From Arcuatula senhousia (Eukaryota; Mollusca; Bivalvia; Mytilida; Mytilidae), in assembly GCA_963971305.1 (NCBI GenBank), contig OZ020317.1, positions 16,262,001 through 16,326,000 of the forward strand: 64,000 nucleotides of DNA, written 5' to 3'. A program made the position numbers and the translations under genes. Positions within the stretch are counted from its first letter, which is position 1. Every line of letters begins with the position of its first letter. The notes below the pieces were generated by a model. It was not told the origin of the DNA. It saw only the letters and a list, made by a program, of their open reading frames with translations, and made no database searches. Below, piece by piece: positions 32,086 to 44,165 of the stretch.

Positions 32086-34125
32086 TACTTTAATGATTCG
32101 AAAAAATATACCATCACTGCAATCCGTAATATATCTTTCTAAAGATTCATTATATTTTGCCGTGAGGTAAGAAGAAAAAACAATTTCACCTTTGTGAGAT
32201 TACGCAGATATTGAGTTCGTGATAATGGTGAAGAAAAATGATTCCCTTCAATTTAATATAGGTAACAGGCTTAATCTTCCGTTAAATAAATGAAAAATAA
32301 CTTTTCAACATGAAACACGAATTAATCAATTTTTCTGGCGTCAGTTTAATGCTCCAAACAAATCGAAAGAGATGTTCACTGCAAGACACGAAAAACAGAT
32401 GGTTTTTATTTTTTTAAGAGATAGATGTCCTTGACATACTATCGTATGATTTTGCAGTTAAAAGAAGATACCTAATAATTACCTCGACTTACAGGGAAAA
32501 TTTGATCAGTGTTCGGTTTCATAAAACATCTGAAATTTGAGGATTTCCTTATCTTTTTAAAGGAATTCCTGGAATAGGATTTAGCTATTAATTAGTTTTG
32601 ATGATTGTGCAATTTTCTCTGTACCACTAGTTTATCTAAAAACCTCCTGAACGGACATAATTTACTCGACAAGACTTGACACTGAACTTGTTCATTGTTC
32701 AGAAGTGTTCGGAGTTCAGGCCAATCCAGTTGTGTCCAGTGTATTTAATCTTGATGTTATTGAACACGATCTTGATTACACTTGATTGACTGCAAAAAGA
32801 ATATACTTAATTTAAACTAAATTTCTTAAAAGTACGGGAAACTTAGAGAGTTCAGTAAATCTAGTAGTTGTCCGTTCAAGTAGTGAAATGTTCATCTAGT
32901 GATGTTCAATATTATGATATTGACATTTGATTGTTTGTTCCATGTTCCTTGTGTCAAATTATGAAAATATGTATGTCATTGTTATATAATGTGTGGTATA
33001 CCATGGCTGAAGTAGTCTCTAGTTGCACTAATAAATGAAGATATACTCAAATATAATAAATACTTCAAATGAAGGTAACGAAAAAAACACTTACTGGAAA
33101 TACTGAAAAACTGAGCGATCACAATAGTTGCGAAGTTGATACTGGCATTTCAATACAAATGTTGAATTATGGTGCCTAAACTTCATCTTCCAAATGCGAT
33201 CTTAAGATGCGTCGTAATGGTATACTTACTGAAGACCATATATAAACAAATTAATTTATGTTTTTTACGTTAGATGAGAGTATAATCTGCATATTTACGA
33301 ACGCTCTAAATTTTAATTATGTTTCCTATTTCCAAAATGTCAGTCTTTAAAATTATAAACAGTTTTGTCTTCCTTTTAAGCATCCGTCCCTAGAGCCATA
33401 TATCTTATACGTATCAGACTTCTTGACACGGAAATAAGAACAATTTGTTTTAGTTTACCAGAATTTTTTCTTTAATATAAAATCTTCTTCATTTCTATCT
33501 TGAGGTACACAGTTTTTAATGGCAGTGGTTATGTAATTCGTGTTGCCCTGTAACAATTTCTTAACAGTTCCAGACGGAGATTTAAATCTATATAAAATCC
33601 GTCTGATAATTGATTTAAGGGGGTACCCAACACTTTAGCTAAAATAAAATTGTGTCGTTTAATTTTCATGAAAATTTGAATAAATATGCACTTTTTTCAT
33701 ATAAATTTAATTGTCAAATCTTAAGAAAATTGAACCATAGGTTTCTTGGGAAATTTTTCATTGAACATAATGGAGTTTCAACATTTCATTTTTTGATCAT
33801 TGAGACGCTTGATATCTTTTAATTTGAATAATTGTGCCTGAGTAAAACGTTCAAGTGATATCTAAGAGTTATTTCCCTTAGGTGTTCTGTACCCCCTTAA
33901 TTCAACATGCAGTTTATCATTTATTTGTTCTTGCTAAACGCTTCAATCTTTTTTTTAACCTTATGAAAAATGGATCAGTTACATTATAAGAGAAATAAAC
34001 TGCACTTCAGACGCAATTTGAATTTTTGCTCACATTTTTTTGTAATTCTAACATATTATTACCTTAAACCTATTTTTAACTGCATTTCCTATCTTAAAGA
34101 ACAAAAAAGACGTTAACCTGGAATA
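32086..34125. other. No recognised gene
   Basis: About 2 kb of AT-rich, apparently single-copy sequence. Around 33620-33900 the words GGGGGTACCCAACACTTTAG and TTCTGTACCCCCTTAA face each other, a possible degraded inverted-repeat pair ~270 bp apart. No coding sequence was recognised. Confidence 0.4.
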
Positions 34126-35420
34126 TAGGTAATGACAGTTTTATGTCTTTTAAACAGTTTTAAACACTTCTCGGCTATTAATTATGTCTTCTGCAAAATC
34201 ATGTGTGTCTTTATAATTTCTAGATCAATTTATGTCAGTATATTACAGTTAAAGAAAGTTCTATATCTAAAGTACAATGTGTCAGTTGTACTGGTATGTC
34301 TAGTACAGTTTATGTCAGTTCTAAGTTTAAATAATTATATATTTGTCAATTTAGGACCAAGACCGGTTTGTGTCTATAGAATAAAACGTCCAGATTAGTT
34401 AATGTCAGTTTTAAGGTCTTTTACATTTTATGTCAGTTTAACATCTAGCATAGTTTATGCAAGTATTAAGTCTATTATAAGCTAATGTCAGTTTTAAATG
34501 CTATACATTTTATGTCAGTTTTACATGTATTACACTTTATGTCACTTTAACGCTTAGCAAAGCTTATGAAAGTTATGCACGTCCAGTAAAGCATATGAAA
34601 ATTTAACGTATAGTAAAGCTTCTGTCAGCTTTACATGTACGTGTTGAAAAGTTTATTTCAGTTTTACGTCTAGTACACTTTTTGTCAGCTATACGTCTAG
34701 TTCAGTTCAGGTCAGTTTTATGTCTAGTACACTTTGTTAGTTTAATGTATCATACAGCTTATGTCATTTTTATGTCGATAGTACAGTGTTGTTTTTTTTT
34801 GCCAAGAAATGTACGTCTACTACTGTTTATATCAGTTAAACGTCTACCACAGCTTATTTGAGTTCCATGACTAGTACAGTATATGTGAGATATGAGTAGT
34901 TCAGCTAAGGTAAGTTTAGTTTTACGTCTAGTTTAGTTTTTTGTCAGTTTTACGTCTATTACAGTTAAATATAAGTTAAACTGGTGTCAGTTTTACGTCT
35001 AGTACAGTTCAACTTTATGTCAGTTTTACGTCTAGTACAGTTTAACTTTATGTCAGTTTTATGTCTAGTACAGTTCAACTTTATGTCAGTTTTACGTCTA
35101 TTACAGTTAAATATAAGTTAAACTGGTGTCAGTTTTACGTCTAGTACAGTTCAACTTTATGTCAGTTTTACGTCTAGTACAGTTCAACTTTATGTCAGTT
35201 TTACGTCTAGTACAGTTTAACTTTATGTCAGTTTTACGTCTAGTACAGTTTAACTTTATGTCAGTTTTATGTCTTCTTCAGTATATATCAGTTTAACGTC
35301 TAGTACAATTTAGCATTTTGCCATTTTTACGTCAATGTCAGTTTTACGTCTAGTACAGTAAATGTCAATTTACGCTATTACAGGGCAATTTTATGATTTT
35401 TATATTTTAATTCAGTTTAT
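34126..35420. repeat. Minisatellite, TCAGTTTTACGTCTAGTACAG type
   Basis: Dozens of variant copies of TATGTCAGTTTTACGTCTAG. The edges are degenerate with irregular spacing. The core (about 34970-35275) has a regular ~33-bp period (GTCAGTTTTACG, TCTAGTACAGTTCAACTTTA). Divergence rising from core to edges is typical of a minisatellite that expands in its centre. Confidence 0.9.
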
Positions 35421-35799
35421 GTCTAAACAAGTTTTCGTCTTCAACATTTATTTTTACACAGTTTTAAGTAATTTCATTGGTATCGAAATAAACAGAAATG
35501 GTGTTCTATTGTTTCCTTTTTTATTTTGCTTTATACTCAAGATTTAAGCCGTCAAACGATTGATTAACGTCTTGGAATTAAAAAGACAGCTTGCAATATT
35601 TCTGGAAGAACTGAATTGGAGTGTCCTCCCATTAGTAGTTTTATTAAAACGCAAAGTCTTCTATACTTTGCTAGAGTAAACTCCTTGAACATCAATCCTT
35701 TATCAAAAGAAACTTATGATGTTAATAAATACATACATGAAAATGACAACTTTTCATGGTACACCTATGCACTAAGTGTTTTTAAATAATTTAACTTCA

Positions 35800-36800
35800 A
35801 AGAATCAAAGAGGCACCAATGGGGCATTTGAGGGTCAAATGTCCGAAAGGGCAACGACAAAACCGGTTAACAGGAACAAGAACAGAACGAAAAAACACAA
35901 AACACAAAATCAACCGAACAAAAATCAACAACGCGAACTCAAGTCGTAAAAAGAGTGAACTCAGGTGCTCCGGAAGAGTAAGCGGTTCTTGCACTATAGC
36001 ACACCCGTCGTGCTGCTAATTTCCAATTCAGTCTTTCACATCCGGTTAAGGAACACAAAACAAAACTCTACGACAAACCAACATCTGTACTCATTTTAGA
36101 GTTAGAAATCCCATATTCGTCTAGGAGTGCACGTTGTCTACCGTAAAATTTCTTGAGCAAAAAAAAAGCGACCGTGGAGGAACATAACCCTGTAATAGCA
36201 ATTTCTGTGTCAAACATGACGCTCTGCCAAGGAAATCGATGTAACTCCTGCAAGCTCTGGAGTAACGAATCAACTGTGATACGAAAACTCCATAAGCTAG
36301 AGCGGATGGAATGTCTACACAAGAATTAAAGGGAAAGTAAACGATTGCAAAGTTGAAGTCATCACGTTTGTCATATAGCTTTGTTGAAAGTCTTCCTTAA
36401 GAGTCAATTTCGAGATGTAGATCTAAATATGAAGCAGACTTCCTAGAATCCGTTGTGTCCTTTATCTCAATTTCCTGAGGATATATGAGATGGAGAATTG
36501 TTCAGTGAAAGGACTTTATCAATATAACGGAACATGAGGTTATAAGAGGGAGCTAGTCTACGATCTTTTTTTTATCTAGAAGAGATTGTAAGAAGTCTGC
36601 CTCACATGAATGAAGAAACAAATCAGCAAGCAAAGATGCACAATTAGTTTCGAGAAGTCAAACGATAAAAGACGCTGCTTTTTATATTCAATATACCCAC
36701 AATTTTGCTTCAGAATAACGAGGATTTATCCCATGCCAACAGCAAGAACGAGTGCATCCCCAATAGCCTTTAGCTTTTACGTGTACATACGGTGTTAAAA
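35800..36800 (-). pseudogene. Penelope-like retroelement relic, reverse transcriptase C-terminal half and 3' region
   Basis: Minus-strand conceptual translation, across several frame changes, shows CASLLADLFLHSCEADFLQ (motif B end, near 36590-36650), an NLMFRYID-like motif C around 36530, then EIEIKDTTDSRKSASYLDLH, KLYDKRDDFNFAIVYFPF and, in the open stretch 36322-36068, KKFYGRQRALLDEYGIS. The order equals that of the relic at 16.6-18.1 kb, but the subfamily is different. Downstream (35800-36010) the minus strand has AGCACGACGGGTGTGC and CTCTTCCGGAGCACCTGAG, the 3' non-coding region of such elements. Many frameshifts and stops make it non-functional. Confidence 0.75.
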
Positions 36801-37810
36801 TGCATATAAAAGTTTCAATATTTCGCCTATGCAAACATAGAAAACGAGTGAGTACATGCACCGACAGATTTTAACCCCTTTGTACGGATCGGGTATGTCA
36901 AAATGTAATTAACGTATGCACCGTAAATATGCCAAAGATTATTGTTGTTACAATGTTTTCATGGTCATCGATGATTTAATCAATTAATACATGTATGTCT
37001 ATGCAATGACGTCCTTTAGATTGTTATGATATGTGTCTGAATCTATTGCTTCCCGATATAAACTGTTAATTGGACATTGGTCTGATTTTCGGACAAGGTC
37101 AATGGTTGACCAGTTATATCAAATTTCCGTATATTGTATTCCCTTAATTAGAAAATTTTATGTATCATCTGTTTTACGTTATGATAACATTATCTTGCAT
37201 TATGTTTTTGCGAACATATATTACATATAAGTTGAATTCTTCTAAAATAAAAACCGGATCAAAATTCATTTTGAATGAACATTGGTGTCAATATTTGTCA
37301 TACCAAGACCTTGCAACTATTGTAACGAGAATTAAGACATTGACATTATTTAGAAATTTAAAAATGATATTTTTGAACCTCGATTCAATGTCCTCCATAT
37401 GAACTTTGAAAATAAACCTTAGGCAAATATATACAATAATGCATGCATTTCTAAGGACTAAAAGATCCTATGGTTTTTACGTGAAATGTATAATAACCAA
37501 AGTTTTTATATATTAAAACATCGTGTTTTACGATTAAATGCAGAAATATGCTTGCGGGAGCTGTCTTTTCGTATGGACGAAGGAAATTTTGAAGCAATAA
37601 AAGAATACGTTTTTTCGTCACATCACACTCTCGTCACGTGCTTATATTATGTTTTCGTTTTGAGGACAACAGCAAACATGCATGTTTTCTTAATTTTTTT
37701 TTTATTTCATTATAGAAAATGTATTCTTAATATTATCTCTTTTTTCTGGCTGAAAATATTTTTTTTTCATATGTTTACAGTTTTCTCACGTACAGCCTCT
37801 TGATAATATA
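36801..37810. other. No recognised gene
   Basis: Frames at 37033-37402 and 37486-37803 are AT-rich and phenylalanine/isoleucine-rich without recognisable domains. No support for expression is visible. Confidence 0.4.
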
Positions 37811-37815
37811 GTATT

Positions 37816-37946
37816 ATTGCGTAAAGTTTTCCGTATTGGCTGAGTTATTGGCCCAAGGCTAGCCATATTGGATTGAGGCGAAGCCGAAGTCCAATATGGC
37901 TAGCCGAGGACCAATAACTCAGCCAATATGGATAACTTTACGCAAT
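37816..37946. repeat. Long-armed palindrome (57-bp arms, 17-nt loop)
   Basis: Left arm 37816-37872 (ATTGCGTAAAGTTTTCCGTA...AGCCATATTGGA) pairs with right arm 37890-37946 (TCCAATATGGCTAGCC...AACTTTACGCAAT). The mismatches are few, and the loop reads TTGAGGCGAAGCCGAAG. It is the most regular hairpin in the window. The right arm is the start of a block repeated ~233 bp downstream. Confidence 0.9.
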
Positions 37947-38290
37947 TATACCTTTATTGACTAACCTGACCAATATGGCTGACATGCCATATTGACTAGT
38001 CCAATATGCCATATTGACTAGTCCAAAATTTGATATTGAATCCCTCGGAACTCATTATCATTATACACGATATACTACGAGAACAAGGAAACCGCTAAAT
38101 ATTGGACTGGCGGTATCCTCAGTCCAATATGGCTAGCCTTGGACCAATAACTCAGCCAATATGGATAACTTTACGCAATTATACCTTTATTGACTAACCT
38201 GACCAATATGGCTGACATGCCATATTTACTAGTCCAATATGCCATATTGACTGGCGGTATCCGTCCAATATCCATATTGGACGGATGAAT
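37890..38290. repeat. 233-bp-offset direct repeat of CCAATATGG-rich sequence
   Basis: The block from 37890 (TCCAATATGGCTAGCCGAGG, CTTTACGCAATTATACC, TGACATGCCATATTGACT) recurs from 38123. The word CCAATATGG and its complement are scattered throughout, and a final small palindrome GTCCAATATCCATATTGGAC lies at 38263-38282. Confidence 0.8.
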
Positions 38291-38727
38291 TACATATTGG
38301 GGTAGTTTTGTGTTTATATAGTATAGGCTGTTTTCATCATATTTAGACAAATATTTTTATGTTAGTCAATAATCATACTTATGTATTCAGCATGCCTATG
38401 CAGATTCCATAGTGGTGGGATTCGATTTCAGGTCGTTTCTGTTTTGGCTGATTTTTTCATGGTACAAACCATTTTGGTTTTTTATTGACTAGGATCGACA
38501 TGCACTTTTGTAAATTGTTGTTGTTGTGATGCATATACATATTTTATCAATTTGTATGAAGGTTGTGTCATGATGTGGTTTATTACCCTGTACATGCACT
38601 ATTTACTAGTCAACTGCAGTAAATATTACACGTCAAAGCATTTCTGTACTGGTTTCTATAACATTTGGTTTCATGATGTTAGTTGCGTTATTTTTATATA
38701 AAAACAAGTAATTATAACTCACTCAGT

Positions 38728-39097
38728 ATACCCCCGCTACCCGTAAATTAACTGTGTCGGTAAATAAGAAGTAAATAGCTGTCAGATCTTATTTCGGTTC
38801 AAGCGATAAAGGTCCTCATACTGAAGCCATATACCAAAGATATGTAGCTGTTGAGAAATATGTTACGAAAATTTTCAACAATTGACCAGGAATGTTGATA
38901 ATTGGCTAAGTCTGTAAACATGAATGGATAACCGACAGACCTAATTTCAGTACTCGCGATTAGAAGTACCTAATGAAGCCATATACAAAATTTTAAGTCA
39001 CTGTGATATGTAGTTGCTGAAAATCTGTTACAAAGTTATGTTGTGGACGGACAGAGGTAAATCAGTATAGCCCCCTCATCTTCAAAGCGGGGATATA
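38728..39097. mobile_element. Helentron-like core-repeat element, small
   Basis: It starts TATACCCCCGC and ends GCGGGGATATA, a complementary pair. Two core repeats contain TTTCGGTTCAAGCGAT- and TTTCAGTACTCGCGAT-like starts plus GAAGCCATATACCAAAG. They precede GGACGGACAGAGG and a terminal hairpin (CCCCCT...AGCGGGG). This matches the layout of the larger elements at 40016 and 42748. It has no coding capacity. Confidence 0.65.
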
Positions 39098-40015
39098 ATT
39101 AAGAACTGTTTTTTAAATAGTACGCATTATTTCGGATCTAGAGGCTGCAGTAAGTAAGTACCCGGAAATTTGTGTTCAATTCCATTTGTCTATGGAAATT
39201 TAAATTATGCGATAAACTGGGAATGATAAAGTATTACAGGATGAATTGAGTAAAACTACGTGCAAAATAAATAAACTTCAATGACTTATATGACAATTTT
39301 TTTTCTGTAAAAAAACTGTAACAGAATTACTTATTTCATCAACGTCACATGACGACACCGTACAATGCTAAAATGAATAAATGTCATTTGCAGGCTTTGT
39401 CCTTCTGAGCTTATATAGGGACAAACAAAAGACATATTTGTTAACTGATAGAAGAGGGACATAAGTGTTTTAAATGTATAATCTCATTCCAAATGCATTC
39501 ACAGTCAATTACACTTGCAAATGTGTGTTTTGTGTACAGTATTTTATACTCTTCGGCTTTTTTTTTCATAAACATAACTTATTATCTGATTTTTATCTTA
39601 GAGCACTTACATGCCAAATGCATTTTGGTAATTATATGCAAGTTTTCGACAGCTGCATGGTTGTACATCTATAATGAGATAAGCCAGATAGATGATGATT
39701 TATCTGGCTAACAAGTAGGTAAATTGAAAATAAAGATAGACGAAATGCAGCTGTTTATAATTTGGTTGTCTGATGAAACTAATCTGAGGACACATGCACC
39801 AGAACTTGGAAACTAAAATGGTGGGAACATGAGGAGTTACTATGAGGGCACATTTTATTCATGTTTTTCGTTTTATTCATCTTCGTATACATTTTAATAG
39901 TAGTCTTGCAGTATTTAATTATTGTCTCAATCTCAATCAATAGTTTTTTTTATCTTTCTCGGCTATATCAGGGATGGAGTGATAAATAAAGAAAGAATGT
40001 TTCCATGGGACACGG

Positions 40016-41066
40016 ATGCCCCCGCTGGCCCCAAACAGGAAGTAGATTTCTGACTGGTCTGAAAATCGCTAAGGACATACAGTTTGTCATACTGATCCAT
40101 CCTACCAAGTTTCAAAACATTCTGGTATACAGTTCCTGGGAAAAGCTTGACGGAAATTTTCATATCATGTTCACATATTTTCACATTGGCCTAAGTCCCA
40201 AACAGGAAGTAGATCATCTGACAGGTCTCAAAATCACTTAGGACGTATGGTTTGTCATACTCAACAATCATAACAAGTTTCAAATCATTCTCTTGTACGG
40301 TTTCTGAGAAAAGCTTGACGGAAATTTTCATAGTCATGGTCACATATTTTAACATCGGCCTATGTCCCAAACAGGAAGTAGATGTCCAACAGGTCTCAAA
40401 ATCGCTTAGGACGTATAGTTTGTCATACTCAACCATCCTACCAAGTTTCAAAACATTCTGGTATACAGTTCCTGGGAAAAGCTTGACGGAAATATTCATA
40501 TCATGTTCACATATTTTCACATTGGCCTAAGTCCCAAACTGGAAGTAGATGTCCGACAGGTCTGAAAATAGCTTAGGATATACAGTTTGTCATACCGATC
40601 AATCCTACCAAGTTTCAAAACATTCTGGTATACAGTTCCTGGGAAAAGCTTGACGGAAATTTTCATATCATGTTCACATATTTTCACATTGGCCTAAGTC
40701 CCAAACAGGAAGTAGATCATCTGACAGGTCTCAAAATCACTTAGGACGTATGGTTTGTCATACTCAACAATCATAACAAGTTTCAAATCATTCTCTTGTA
40801 CGGTTCCTGAGAAAAGCTTGACGGAAATTTTCATAGTCATGGTCACATATTTTAACATCGGCCTATGTCCCAAACAGGAAGTAGATGTCCAACAGGTCTC
40901 AAAATCGCTTAGGACGTATAGTTTGTCATACTCAACCATCCTACCAAGTTTCAAATTATTCTCATGTATGGTTACTGAGAAAAGCTTGACGGAAATTCAT
41001 ACAGACGTACGAACGGACGGACATGAGTAAAACTTAATGCCCCCCGACATGTCGTCGCGGGGGCAT
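40016..41066. mobile_element. Helentron-like core-repeat element with higher-order array
   Basis: Perfect 10-bp inverted ends (ATGCCCCCGC at 40016, GCGGGGGCAT at 41057) enclose six ~168-171-bp core repeats, each with CAAACAGGAAGTAGAT, CCAAGTTTCAAA and AAAAGCTTGACGGAAATT. Repeats 1-3 differ from one another but correspond in order to repeats 4-6, so the array is a ~505-bp trimer present twice. The 3' end carries AACGGACGGACATGAG and a hairpin ATGCCCCCCGAC...GTCGCGGGGGCAT (41036-41066). Long minus-strand frames within it merely follow the repeat period. This architecture is known for pearl/CvE elements of bivalves. Confidence 0.8.
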
Positions 41067-41084
41067 AAAAATGACGAAGTGGAG

Positions 41085-41290
41085 ACGTCGAGGAATAGGA
41101 GACACAAGGCCAATCGGGAATGAGAGTTTTGACTGCCACTTTGGTATGACAATTTAAACTCCTGCATGGGGATCCAATTCAAGCTACTCTAGCCTTATCG
41201 AGATGTTAACGTGCGAGCTAAAAAGTAACAATTTCCTAACGACATTGCACCACTATGGTTCTGCGTTATTCATTATAACAGCGGCTGCCT
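41085..41290 (-). mobile_element. 0.5-kb retroposon family, 3' half
   Basis: On the minus strand, landmarks run from ACCATAGTGGTGCAATGTCG through CCCCATGCAGGAGTTTAAAT to CAGTCAAAACTCTCATTCCC. It lies 20 bp from the end of the core-repeat element. Confidence 0.65.
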
Positions 41291-42335
41291 TTCTATCCAT
41301 CTTCAGTAATTTTGTTATTTCCTTTATCAACTACCAAGGATACACATCCCATTCATTCGCTTTGTGCTGTGGGCAAAGTGACAACACCCACTGTAAGACC
41401 GACAGGCTTAAATAGCGCTATATATGGGCCATATTTACCACCGGAAACCCACATGGGTCTCTCTTATTGAGATCTTAAGCAGGGGTCGTAATTTGAAAAT
41501 AAAACAATATCTGAATATAAGTAATAATGCAATTGAATACATTTTAAATTAAATCCGAACATTATATCCTCCAAAACCCTGAAAGCCATCACGTACAACA
41601 CTTTTCCCTTTCAAAAACTTGACAATAGTATGCATGTCGTTATGTAATCTGAAGATTCAGCATACGACAGCTGGCGTGTCCTTGACCTACATAGAATATA
41701 TTTATATATACCAATTACATACGAATAGGCATACGCCCAGTTCTTTCAACTACGAAAAACACTCTATTTACAAATAAAACTTGTTACAAAGAGGCAACCA
41801 ATTAACGATCAATTACAACTTAAAAACTTGCATAATCACAAAATTGGTGTAGCAATTAGAACAACATAGAAAAATTACAATGACGGGGTTCGCGTTACAA
41901 ATGTCACAATTGCATAATGTGTAATTTTACATGGTCAATTGAAATCTGAGAAATACATCTCAAACAATAGATTTTTATTCAAATTTAGGTTGTTTTTAAA
42001 AAAGTATGCCAAGGTGTTTGAATGTGATTGAAAATTACATGCAGTCATGCAAACTTTAAGTATCATTTTAATTGTATTTAGGATTATGTATGCAGCTGTT
42101 GTTGTCTTTGTGTCAAGTACTTTGTTTGCAATATGCTCTGCATCTTGTCAAACTGCAATACAAGAAACGTGAACTGAAAACTAGAGTCGAAATTAGAGAA
42201 AAGAGAACTCGACGACGAATTCGGTTAAATTAATTTCTGGTAAATACATGTATAGGAGCTTCCATGTTGACAAATGCAATCATTTATATACAGAAATCTC
42301 TAAAGAGGTAGGGAAAAAAATCGCATGCATAAAAA
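41291..42335. other. No recognised feature
   Basis: AT-rich sequence without coding or repeat structure that could be supported. Confidence 0.4.
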
Positions 42336-42339
42336 GTTC

Positions 42340-42740
42340 ACTAGAGCGCCCAGAAACCTGACATCGGATCAGATCGCTTAACCCACAAAGCAACTGGGAT
42401 GTTTGCCCAAGGGTGTTAAACGGGGCAGCACTGTCATAATGAATGCCGATTGTCAGGCTATTTTACGAAAAAACCTTGCAGCAAACCAGAGCGGTGCACC
42501 ATTTTGCCCGGGAAAAATATCGTTCCTCGTAGTTCCAAATAGGACTCGAAAGTCCAAAGCAGAATTAAGGGCTTATAACTCATACCCATCCTTTCTTTTT
42601 CCCTTTTTCGATTGGCCTTTGTGACCCTTTTCCTCCAATTCATCATCATGTCATGTTCATTCCATCATCACTTCCATGTTCATCTCCCTGATACAGTCTA
42701 ATCCGTTCTACTTGGGAGCATAGAATACTAATTCACTATA
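42340..42740 (+). mobile_element. 0.5-kb retroposon family (type A), 5'-shortened copy
   Basis: Starts inside the family at CTAGAGCGCCCAGAAACCTG, then shows ACATCGGATCAGATCGC, AACTGGGATGTTTGCCC, AATATCGTTCCTCGTAG and CATGTTCATCTCCCTGATAC. It ends in a worn CTTGGGAGCATAGAATACTA. The frame 42403-42624 lies wholly within it. Confidence 0.75.
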
Positions 42741-42747
42741 ATTAAAT

Positions 42748-44165
42748 ACCTATACAAGAGGCTCCCAGGAGCCTGAATCACTCACCTGAACTACACAGAT
42801 ACATATATTTTTTTCAAGATATTATTGTGCTTAAACATATGCGATTTAAATTTCTGAAATATCTTGGTAAGTTTTCAAGATATTGGGCTTAATAGGTGCA
42901 GAATTTGGCAAAAATTACGAAAAAGGGCAATAACTCCCACATCAGCAGTCAGATCTTTTCAGAAATTTCAGGACAGGTAGATCTTAATATGCTGATCACT
43001 TTTGATTCATGCACAATTTTGATATCTGAAACCAGTTTTGAGTTATTAACAAAAAAATGAAATTTACCCCTATGTTGTATTTTTAGCCACGGCGGCCATG
43101 TTTTTTGACGAATCAAAAATCTGAACAATAGAGTGCCAAGTTAAGGTGCAGTTGGTCTTAGAGTGACAGACAAGTTAATTTTTGAAATTCAGGGGAAAAG
43201 TAATGAAAAATGGTAAATTTTGTTGTTTTAAGGAAAATAACTTCTAAAAGAAATGGTCCTACAGCTTGGACCTAAATACATTCAAGGTAGATCTTGATGT
43301 TCTAAATCATATGCAATTTAAATTTTTGAAATATCTTGTATAGTTTTCAAGATATATGGCTAAACAAGTGAAAAATTTTGAAAAAATCCAGAAAAAGGGC
43401 AATAACTCCTACATCAATTGTTGGATCTTTTTGAAACTTTCAACACAGGGAGATCTTGAGATGCTGATCACTTTTGTCTCCCATCAGAATTTTGATATCT
43501 GTAACCATTTTTGAGTTATTAGCAAAAAATTGCAATTTACACCTATGTTCTATTTTTTGCCATGGCGGCCAAATTTTTTGACAAATCAAAAATCTGAACA
43601 ATAGAATTGTAGCATTTATGCTATTAAACAACTGTGCCAAGTTTGGTTGAAGTTGGAAAGCTTTGACTTAATTACATGAAATGTAGATCTTGATATGTCT
43701 AATCATATGCAATTTGAATTTTTAAAATATCTTGTATAGTTTTTAAGATATAGGGCTAAATAAGTGCAAAATTATGAAAAAATCCAGAAAAAGGGCAATA
43801 ACTCCTACATTGGTCGTTGATTCTTCTTGAAAATTTCTTGGTAGGAAGATCTTGAGGTGCTTATCACTTTTATCTAGTCAAAATTTTGATATCTTTTACC
43901 GATTTGAGTTATTTGCAAAAAACTGCAATAAACCCCTATGTCCTATTTTTAGCCACAGCGGCCATGTTGTTCATCAAATCAAAAATCCGAACGATGGTTT
44001 TGTAAAGGACATACTATAGAACAACCCCACCAAGTTTAGTTACATTTGCACATGCGGTTTCAGAGAAGAAGATTTTTGAAAAGTTGGACGACGGACGGAC
44101 GGACGGACGACGGACGCCAAGTGACGGCAATAGCTCACATGACCCTTCGGGTCAGGTGAGCTAAT
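42748..44165 (+). mobile_element. Helentron-like (pearl/CvE type) core-repeat element with (ACGG)n
   Basis: It opens AGGCTCCCAGGAGCCTGAAT with CTCACCTG. Three long core repeats begin at about 42830, 43298 and 43690, each with CATATGCAATTTAAATTT, AATATCTTG, AAAAAGGGCAATAACTCC, TTTTGATATCTG and GCGGCCA. They are followed by GACGGACGGACGGACGACGG (44092-44112) and a 3' hairpin GACCCTTCGGGTC inside AGCTCACATG...CAGGTGAGCTAA. Core repeats, the ACGG microsatellite and a short subterminal hairpin define the bivalve pearl family, regarded as non-autonomous Helentrons. There is no Rep/helicase coding. Confidence 0.82.

Noticed and set aside
34126..35420. Regularly spaced repeats that could be taken for a CRISPR array
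   Set aside because: The repeats are degenerate, spacers are themselves repeat-derived and of variable length, no cas genes exist and the context is eukaryotic. It is a minisatellite.
40191..40520. Minus-strand 109-codon frame with internal protein repeats
   Set aside because: The repeat is the DNA-level 170-bp core of a non-coding element; the same frame is interrupted in neighbouring cores.
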